Assembly (NCBI GenBank): GCA_030704615.1
Contig: CM060734.1
Location: 46,518,042-46,582,041 of the forward strand
DNA from: Takakia lepidozioides
Taxonomy: Eukaryota; Streptophyta; Takakiopsida; Takakiales; Takakiaceae
Reading direction: 5' to 3'
DNA length: 64,000 bases
The translations under genes and the position numbers were made by a program. The notes beneath the pieces were generated by a model that was not told the origin of the DNA, did no database searches, and was given only the letters and a program-made list of their open reading frames with translations. Below, in pieces: positions 56,300 to 64,000 of this stretch (positions are counted from its first letter, which is position 1; each line of letters starts with the position of its first letter).

Positions 56300-57567
56300 A
56301 AATCCTTATACCCACATACAGTTCACTGAAGCAATCGTGGTAGCATGTACCATGATTGGGGTTTTTCCTTAGGTGGGTTTTGTCCTTCACTCAATTTGCA
56401 GAGTAAGCTGGTTTTCCCACCAAGGTTTTTTCCTCCCTCTCATGCCGGATGCTTAGTATTAGGCTAGGTAGAGGTTCAGACTTGGTTTGGTATTGGTTTA
56501 ATTTCCTTTAGCTCGCAGGAGCTTGCTTCCCCACCGTGGGCAAGCTTCACATATGTGAAGAGACGGATTCCTCCTTCTGCCAAATACTCTTTTGTTGCAT
56601 ATATGAATGAAAAGGTGTGGTGCAGGTTGAGAGAATTAGTGCGCATCCTAATTTCGGCGCTGCACCCTTACCTTTTGACAACAGTAAACAGACAGATGAT
56701 ACACTCTGGCATGCTGATTTGTGGAGTTGGAATAATGTAATCAGAGTGGCCAATAGGAGGTCATCCACCTGTTGATAGGATTATCCTTGTTTTAATATAA
56801 AAGCCATGCGAGCTTATGCTCTGGCCAGTGTGATTTGATGTACTGAACTGTGATCTTGGATGAGCCTTGAATTTTTGGATGTTGTTTTGCTGATGCATTG
56901 GATTGGCCTTAGTGCTGCCAGCCTCTACGATAGATCCTCCCTCTCTAGCGTGGCCCTGTTCTACAAGCTAACATCCCTCAGAGACCCAAATACCGCATGA
57001 GGAATAAAGCAAATACCAGGGCTAAAAACTTGGCTTCACAGAGGGTTCTCCTATATATACACCCTCACAGGCGGGCCCCATAGCGCCACTATCCTACTTC
57101 TCCACCTACACATGAGCCAGAGACGGTATATAAAGGAGGAGCCCTCTCCTCCCCTTCCCCCAAGAGAGTTGCTTTCAATGCTGCGCACTCAAGACGCAGT
57201 TGGCAATGTGTAGCGCTCGGTGGGACCTAGGGTCCTGATAAGTCTGACTGCCCGCCCACAAGGCATTCAGTCCCAGCCACAATGATCTGGTGGTTGGGTG
57301 GCTGATGGATAAACTTTCTAAATTGGGTGGAAGCGCAGGGGTTTTTCGCAGGCAGCTCGGATTCTCATGAGAACGATGACATGGGCAAATAAATGACAAA
57401 CTCTGGCCAACCCAGTAGCCTGTTGTTTCAGGTTTTTTATTTGAAGCATTTCCTGCTGTGCTTCTTCTTGTCGCAAGCCACATTCTCCCGCATTTTTCTC
57501 AGATGCGAGGTTTGCGAGGATAGCTCGAAGGGCCTTGGCAAGTCTACTGGAGAGGGGCCCCGGGGTG
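56300..57567. other. Intergenic and F-box gene upstream region
   Basis: No gene is supported. A TATATAAAG box is present at 57127; the region between it and the F-box ATG could be leader. Confidence 0.4.
57127..57135 (+). promoter_or_regulatory. TATA box candidate for the F-box gene
   Basis: TATATAAAG lies 433 bp upstream of the F-box/kelch ATG, in the gene's orientation. It would imply a leader of about 400 bases, or an upstream intron. Chance occurrence is possible. Confidence 0.3.
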
Positions 57568-59143
57568 ATGGCGGAAGAGGGCAAATTGCAGAGGTTTGGA
57601 GAAAATGTGTGGGAGAGGCTGAACAGGGATTTGGTAGAGGTGATTTTAGCGCGCTTGCCTTTGCTCAGCGTGGAGGTAGCCAAGAGAGTGTGCAAGCAGT
57701 GGTACGTCCTTATCAACACCCCTCAGTTTGATGCGCTGCATACTCAGCTGGCACAAGCGCAGCCCCGACTCATTCTCTATGGAACGAACTATCTTGTTCC
57801 CAGAAAGAGCCAAGCGTTTGCATTCGACCCGGTCACTGGGGGATGGGAACTGTTGCCCCCTCCCTCTCTCCCTCCTCACAATTTGGGCACGCTGGCGGGT
57901 AGAGAGGGGTTCGTTTTTGCCATATCTGGCCCCAGTAAGATGAATCTTCGGTACAAGCTTAGCCCAACGACTAAAGGGGAATGGCGAGAGGCAGGTCCCA
58001 TGAGTTTCCCTCGTAGTGCTCCCGTTGTGGGTCTGGTTCAGAAGAGTGGGTCCGATGCCCACATGCTCATTGTGGCGGGCGGGGTCCCTGATTACGAACC
58101 CGAGCACTTGGCAGTGGAGGTTTTCGACTCTGCAACAGGTACAAGTCACGTCCAAACATGAAGGGGTAGCATCCGGTCAGACTTGTAGCTGGCCACATTT
58201 GTAGCTCCTGCACTACACAGGCCATTTCTGTAGGTTAGTTTTCCTTGTGGGTTAGCATGGGCTTCTATAAACAGTTTGCAGGGTTGCCAGTCGCAGCATG
58301 GCATCTCGTGATGCAGAGAATTTAGTAGCAAAAACCTCGACTTTCTCTTTGAAGATTTTTGTAGTTGTCAGTAGGTTGATTTTGCTGTCTTTCGCATTTG
58401 TAATAGATGAAAGCGAATTCTTTAATTGAGGTCTTGCATCTGCTCGCATATATTTATAGTGGTCTCGTATGCTAGCCAAAGGTAGAAAGGTACTAGTGTT
58501 TGCGGATGTCCAGGTAATTTGCTATTTACGGCAACTCATGCCTGATCTGACTTCAGTTACTGTCCCAGGTGCTTGGGAGATCCTGGACAGCCTTCCTTCT
58601 GAGTTTCGGGGAGGCAGCTCCAGGCATTGGATCACCGGTGCTCTTTGTAATGGGAAATTCTATGTTTCTCAAATTCACTCGTGGTGTATTGTAGCGCTTG
58701 ATCTGCAGGAGAAAAGGTGGATCGCTGTACAATGGATGTCCCCTCCTAGCATACTGTACTCTTACCTTTTGTCGTTCAGTGGAACACTTCTGCTTGCAGG
58801 AGTGTGCCGGGACGCGGAAGGTGACAATATTGGTTTGAAACTCTGGAGCATCGACCCACAAACCTCCGAATACAGAGAGATAGGATGTATGCCAAAAAGT
58901 TTATTAGCAGTCTTTGGAAACGTTGCAAATGAGGCAGTTGAAGTTAAATGCCTGCTTAGTGAAAGCCTTCTGTATGTGTTCAGTCTATCGTGTCACAAGG
59001 GCTATCCAGTGGTCGTTGGTGAAATCTCGCCGAATGCCCACTGTATTAAGTGGCAAGCACTGCCCAATCTGCCTGCAAGCGGATTTCGTTTTGACCACAT
59101 GGTTGAGCTCTTTCTGCACCTCGGTGAGCTTGACAGTGTGTGA
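57568..59143 (+). CDS. F-box/kelch-repeat protein
   Basis: Two exons: 57568-58138 and 58569-59143, joined in frame (CAG/GTACAA donor, TGTCCCAG acceptor); 381 residues. F-box/kelch proteins are substrate receptors of SCF ubiquitin ligases; the F-box binds SKP1 and the kelch propeller binds the target. The F-box is at about residues 13-58 (NVWERLNRDLVEVILARLPL, then RVCKQWYVLI). Kelch-like blades follow: FAFDPVTGGWELLPPP, the segment MLIVAGGVPDYE..AVEVFDSATG at the exon junction, and WCIVALDLQEKRW. The ATG at 57568 is the first in frame that gives this N-terminus. Length is normal and no defect is seen. The target is unknown. Its stop lies 134 bp from the stop of the convergent nuclease gene. 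Confidence 0.9.
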
Positions 59144-59277
59144 TCACCTAGTAGATTATGCCCCAAAAATTGTGTAGAATGTAGTGCAGTCCTTCCTATT
59201 ATCATTTCCATTTATGTGTGCTCAGAAAGTTATTGGCATGCACATGTCTAAGATGATGTGCTGCAGGTGTCTAGAAC

Positions 59278-62200
59278 TCAGCGAGAGCCACTATGAGAAA
59301 TATCTTGTGTTGCAAAAAGGGTGTTGAGAATTGTCGCCAGCCTCACTCCTCCTTGCGCTAGCCTCCTCTCCACGATGGGTAAGCGTGACAGAAAATACTC
59401 ATCTGCTATCACATTCCAGTATGTACACATGAAACGGTATATCATGATCTCACTTGAAGACTGGCATGTAGGACTCTTTCATCCTACACTGTCTATCGAC
59501 ACGTGATTATATATATTTCCCTAACCCTTTCGCCTCTTTAAGGAGTGGAAAGGCACCGTACTCAGCATTTACAGAGACCAGAATTAGCATCTCTTTCTAT
59601 CTACTGATTTGGTTTCTTCAATTTTGAGACTGATCATGTTGCTTTTCTCGACGTCCTCGTACACGTTCTATTGATGATCGGCGCTCCACCATGCTGAAAA
59701 AAGTACAAAATTCCCTTCTAGGCAGGACCAGAAAATCTACGTGGAGAAGTAAATCTTTTGCTCAACTCATCTGGCTGTTTCTGATGATCTGTCAATTGGC
59801 GTGGGGCGAAGCCACCCCAAAAGATTCCTATGACCTTTTATCTCGAACGTTCTCCATCTATAAAGTACGTGCACCATTGAAGCACCAGATCGGCAACACC
59901 ACCTGGATGCATCTTCCAGTCTTTGCACAAGCAGCAGCCGAAGACTATCAAACGGATGTTAAGTAGTTACTGTACCTCTTAGAGTCGTTCCAGGAGTGGC
60001 GCCCTTGTAGGCCCACTTGCATGCCAATTTAATGCTCTCCGCAGCGTATCTGCAAGTTCACAGTAACAATCAACGAAGAAGATATATGTACTTGCAAGTT
60101 ATCAAATTATTGGTAGAAGATTCTTTCAAGTAAGATCAGTGGGGAAACTAGACGGTCGAGCCCGAGACGATCTGGACCCACGCCAACTTTTTGAAGTAGA
60201 ATGGGTATAACCTACACATCAGGACAGGAAATCTCGCCGTCTGCGCATTGAGCCCACTCCTGCGCCTCGTCAGCCCAAGCACTCTGCGGAAATTATACGA
60301 CCGTGACGTATGAGCAATATTGTTCTTTTAAAACTTGGATCAAGAGATGGGCAATGGATGATCCAGTCATCTGTTGCGCGTGTAATCAGACTGAAATATC
60401 ATAAAACAACAGCATCAGAACTAGTTTGCGAAGAAGTATCCAATTTGAACTCGTGCCAAACCTGGGTTGTCTGTAACTGCACGCTGAAACAGATATCTAA
60501 AAAGACACTTACACCCTCCATACATCTTGGACAACGGAGAAAAAGGGAGGGGCAATCTCGAAGTACCGTTGTGTTGTTAAGGATGGCATCAGCCATGATG
60601 AGAATGTCGGAGTCATAGAACTGTTCAGTAGCCCTCTTTATAAACTCGTTGTCCCATACCTGCCAGGATGTCAGACACAACAAGTTAGTCCAGGTTCAGC
60701 AGAACTACAAACAACCCTTGGTCATGTCGTTGTAGCGACATGTTAAGAGCTTTTGGCAGTACAATCACAAGTGTTGTGTACAAAGGTTCCAGTATATTTA
60801 AGACGTTTGTTCTTCGTCAATTAAGGAAACATCACACGAAAGTTCGAACGTAATTTGATATCTTCTCTCCTTTCTTACATAAAAACAGAGAAAAGCCGAA
60901 AGCATCCATGGGACTCAGCAAAAATAGCCCGAGGAGATGTACGTACGTGGTGCAAGTTATACTTTCGAGTATACCAGTGGACAGTGATGGTGTTACCTCC
61001 TCCATCCGAGGTGAAACCCACATGCAAGGGCTAGAATACACACAATTTTCAACTCAGTTGGAGTTGGAGCAGTGTACGAGAAAGAGAGCTATTGAAATTG
61101 AACCGGGGAAAACGAAAATTTGCACTGAAAACACACTGGACCATCCTGATCTCGAGAGAAAAGCATAAGATTGCGAGGCGACAAAAAAAACCTCGGGGCA
61201 TTCATATACTCTCTGCAGGAAAGAAGGCCCGAACCTGGTGGATGTCTCCCACAAAGTGAGCCAGAAAGAGGAGTGCCTCTGTCAAATTATCTGTCCAACC
61301 GGCCACAGATCTTAGTCAATTAGCAATGTGCAACCCGTTATGAAGTCAGTCTTGTAATTTGTACAGAATATCTAACTATCGAGAGCTTGACTGACGAAAC
61401 TATAGGAGGGGGAGGTACTTACAACTCTGTCTATTTTCAAGATCGACATCAAGGAAAGGAGCACTCAAGCTGGGCGGGAGCAAGTCAAGTGAAGTCAACT
61501 GGGAGGTGTAGTTGTTGATGGCGCCAGAAACACACACATCTTGGTGGCCGTGACTATCATGACAGTCGCCTGTGCATCCCCATGATATCAAAACGTAAAA
61601 TTAGCCACTGCACAACACCGATTGTGTGACTAACCAGTGGAACCACATGTACCACAGTTAGACTCGAGGCTTTAGTACCCGAGTCCCTATCAGCTGGTGT
61701 CTGGAGGGGAAAAATTCTTGAGGATATTTTGCTTCAAGAGTTCTGCAAGGTATGAATCCATGACTTCCACAGATCATTTGAGCATAGATCAATAAAATTC
61801 CCCTACAAATTTGTTGTTTTGAACTGCATGACGCTCACTTCGCCTTTCACGAACTTACAGAGTGAGAATCCTTGTGTACAGCTTGTTCACAGTAGCTGAC
61901 TACGTTACATCCAACATGGGTGGTAACGAGTTATTCAGCTCTCCAAAAGCAGCTGGCGTGTTGATACAAGGAGGTCTGGTGAAGGAAAGAGATGTACGGT
62001 GATAATCGTAACGACAGAGGAAGTCGGGTGTGTCAGCGTAGTGCAGAGCGCTGCTCCATCTGTATTTCGATTTCCGCTTCACATCGTCAGCCCATGTACA
62101 AAGGCTTGTCAAGCTACCATTGGCGGACTCAGGGAGCAGATTTTCCACCGCTTTCACTGCTGCAGGCTCGAGAAGTTGCTGCACTGAGGCAAAACGTCTT

Positions 62201-62444
62201 TGGAATTCAGTGATTGATCGGCGGCATGAAGATGAGATTCACTTCTGTGCTATAAAAGCATCTACAACATGGATCTGTATGTCTGTGTTAACTTGCATTG
62301 GCGTGAGCGTGTGAAGAAGCAGGGTACCTCAGCAATCAGGCAAGTAATGTGGTGTCCATCAGCTCCCCAAGCTACAACACTGATCGTCTGAAATTGCAGC
62401 ACGACCAACAGCGCTACAACAGCAGCTGGAACCGGGTGAGCCAT
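59278..62444 (-). CDS. S1/P1-type bifunctional nuclease, nine exons
   Basis: Exons: 62444-62328, 62178-61998, 61569-61423, 61290-61235, 61030-60947, 60659-60567, 60283-60216, 60049-59976, 59402-59278. All junctions use GT and AG and keep frame; the total is 945 bp, 314 residues. Plant S1/P1 nucleases are secreted or vacuolar zinc enzymes cutting single-stranded DNA and RNA, with roles in senescence and programmed cell death. A signal peptide (1-25) ends just before the mature Trp of WGADGHH. Zinc ligands expected from P1 nuclease are present: Trp26, His31, Asp in CTWADDV, His in SALHYADTP, His and Asp in LAHFVGDIHQ, His in PLHVGFTSD, and NLHHVWDNE. INNYTSQL and IAQGG-type LAQGGVRLA blocks also match. 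The exon 1 start at 62444 is the first in-frame ATG. It runs tail to tail with the F-box gene. The last intron is longest (573 bp). Confidence 0.93.
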
Positions 62445-63117
62445 CGCATGCAACGATTGTGTGTATATCAATAGAACGTTTACTTCCCACCTTTCTAGCA
62501 GAGTTCATGGCTTGTAGGAGGCGTTCATGGCCATGAACACGCTACGTACACGGAATTTTGTAACAAGCTTCCCGCCATCGCAATCCTCAGGGAGTTGCCT
62601 TGTACGCAACGCAACTTTAACACGCCAGGAATGTGCTGCCCGACTCTAGCATCTCAGGACCAACATCACACGCCACACATACCCAAAGCATTCCAAGACC
62701 TTCCCGACCATTTCCTTATCTCCCATTTCATGTATCTTTCACTGCCATCTCCAGTTCTCAGCAGGACTCTGAGAGAAATGGAAGTATTTGGTTCCTACAA
62801 AGTTGTGCTTCAAGATGTTGTGAGCAACTTCAGAGCAATATTTTTATTAGCAAACATTCTCCTGTTGAGCGTGATTTGGAAAACTGATAGATTGTCAGTA
62901 AAAGGTCGCCTTATCTGCCTGGTCTCCTTCCCAAACTGGAGGATTGCAATGAAGTCTTAATCCTGATCAAAGAGACAAGCTTGATAGTACCCAGCCTGTC
63001 ATCTTACTCTGCTAGGAATGCGTAAAAGAAGAAAAACATCCTGCAAAACAGTGACAAGAAAGTATAGACAAAATTGTCCGCTCGGCATACTGTCTTCAAA
63101 AGTCAATCAATTCGCAC
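62445..63117. other. Intergenic, nuclease upstream region
   Basis: Contains the nuclease promoter. No gene or repeat was recognised. Confidence 0.4.
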
Positions 63118-63314
63118 TCAATCAGTTGGCTTAGCATGACTAGCTAGCAGTTCTTTGCTGGCTTCAGCAAGAAAGGCAGCTGCTTGCTCTGCAACTGAGG
63201 GCTTCTTCCTTTGCTGGGATTCATTGTTGGAGACTGTGGCATTGTCTGACCTCTTTCTGCGATTCTGATTTCTACCCTTTCCTCTGCCAATTTCTCGCAC
63301 CTGCCTTCTTTGCT
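63118..63314 (-). CDS. Probable terminal exon of an unrecognised gene
   Basis: After a good acceptor (TGTGTATTACAG on the minus strand) a frame of about 65 codons runs to a stop at 63118. It encodes a very basic segment (GRGKGRNQNRRKRSDN) followed by a helix (PSVAEQAAAFLAEASKELL). The rest of the gene would lie at higher coordinates; I could not identify further exons before the window end. The basic motif could be a nuclear localisation signal. No function is assigned. Confidence 0.35.
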
Positions 63315-64000
63315 CTGTAATACACAGAAAAGAAAGTCAGATAAACATATAATACAAAAGTACATGTGAACACTGCTGCAATTGTGAGGTGCTGAGCAAT
63401 GTACAAATCCCACTATTCCATCCAGATCATTAGCTGCTGAGAGGGCAATTTTGTGACAGCGTTCACTCCTCCTGGACTAACCCACATAGTATTATCCCCC
63501 AGGAACTATGCCCTCAAGACTGATCCCGGGCCTCCAGTTGATGGCAATAGGGCTCAGAGAGGCAAACTCTCTATGGAACTTGTGTCATCCTCTCTTCCAA
63601 TCTAATTATATGTACAAAACAACAGTAAAGGACCAGAAAAGCAATCATTTCCCTAGTAGTGTAGTCTCTAATCCCAGTGCAACCAGCAGACAAAGAACGA
63701 AAGAAGAGTTCTAACTGAAAGGAGCAAATGAGGGCAACTGATTGAGATGAATAATCTTTTCATTTAATGACTGAGCTAGTGTTATCCCAACTTTATTTTT
63801 TTGATCAATTAAAGAGTGTCAAGTCCCAAGGCAAGCACATCAGACACCTCAATGATGCATGCAAGCACAGATAGAAGGAACAATGTACAGGTGTCAATTG
63901 TGTTTCGTCTAGGACTCTCAATACAGAGTTCCATGGCTTGACAAGGGATCCATTTGCTTATTGGAACGAAAGATCCTGTCTCGAAGGGGGAGGAGGAGAG
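63315..64000. other. Right edge, nothing further resolved
   Basis: This may be intron sequence of the gene whose last exon is at 63118-63314. No other feature is supported. Confidence 0.3.

Noticed and set aside
59691-59966. 91-codon plus-strand frame resembling a secreted or retroelement peptide
   Set aside because: It lies within the last intron of the nuclease gene on the opposite strand and shows no recognisable domain.

Overview
The window reads as nuclear DNA of a land plant, most likely a seed-free vascular plant (fern or lycophyte). The evidence is a very long DYW-type PPR editing factor, spliced genes with plastid-targeting leaders (ribosomal protein L17 and CDSP32), a plant-type S1/P1 nuclease with nine exons, and large amounts of decayed transposon DNA (Ty3/gypsy, LINE, CACTA, MULE, hAT-like, SINEs). 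The lineage is inferred from protein style only; it was not tested by a search.

Layout. 1-7.4 kb: the interior of a minus-strand Ty3/gypsy LTR retrotransposon cut by the left window edge. Its polyprotein runs gag, zinc knuckles, aspartic protease, a complete C5 cytosine DNA methyltransferase domain, reverse transcriptase, RNase H, integrase. This is the most notable object in the window. 9.8-12.9 kb: intronless PPR-DYW gene. 13.4-16.3 kb: a probable organellar single-stranded-DNA-binding (OSB-like) gene and plastid rpl17, transcribed divergently from about 240 bp. 18.3-20.4 kb: CDSP32 thioredoxin-like gene, three exons. 21.4-24 kb: repeats and a gag relic. 24.2-26.0 kb: two-exon cytochrome P450.

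26-44.7 kb: repeat-dominated DNA with several tRNA-derived SINEs, an 870-bp hAT-like element with a SINE inside it, an 843-bp TA-flanked inverted-repeat element inserted into a tandem array, several minisatellites, a 5'-truncated LINE joined to a UPF1/SEN1-like helicase fragment, and a second, more decayed gag copy related to the element at the left edge. 44.9-49.9 kb: a broken CACTA (En/Spm) transposase with an unrecognised acidic spliced gene running divergently from it. 52.6-55.5 kb: a broken MULE-type transposase with a SWIM zinc finger. 57.6-59.1 kb: two-exon F-box/kelch gene, tail to tail with 59.3-62.4 kb, a nine-exon S1/P1 nuclease gene whose splice sites all keep frame. 63.1-63.3 kb: a probable terminal exon of an unrecognised gene that continues beyond what I can resolve.

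The host genes are functionally separate; the common theme is organelle support (PPR editing factor, OSB-like protein, L17, CDSP32). The retroelement carries its own DNA methyltransferase, and the stop codons that break it are all compatible with C-to-T decay, which suggests (inference) that the element family is or was heavily methylated. All exon boundaries were read by eye from splice consensus and frame.
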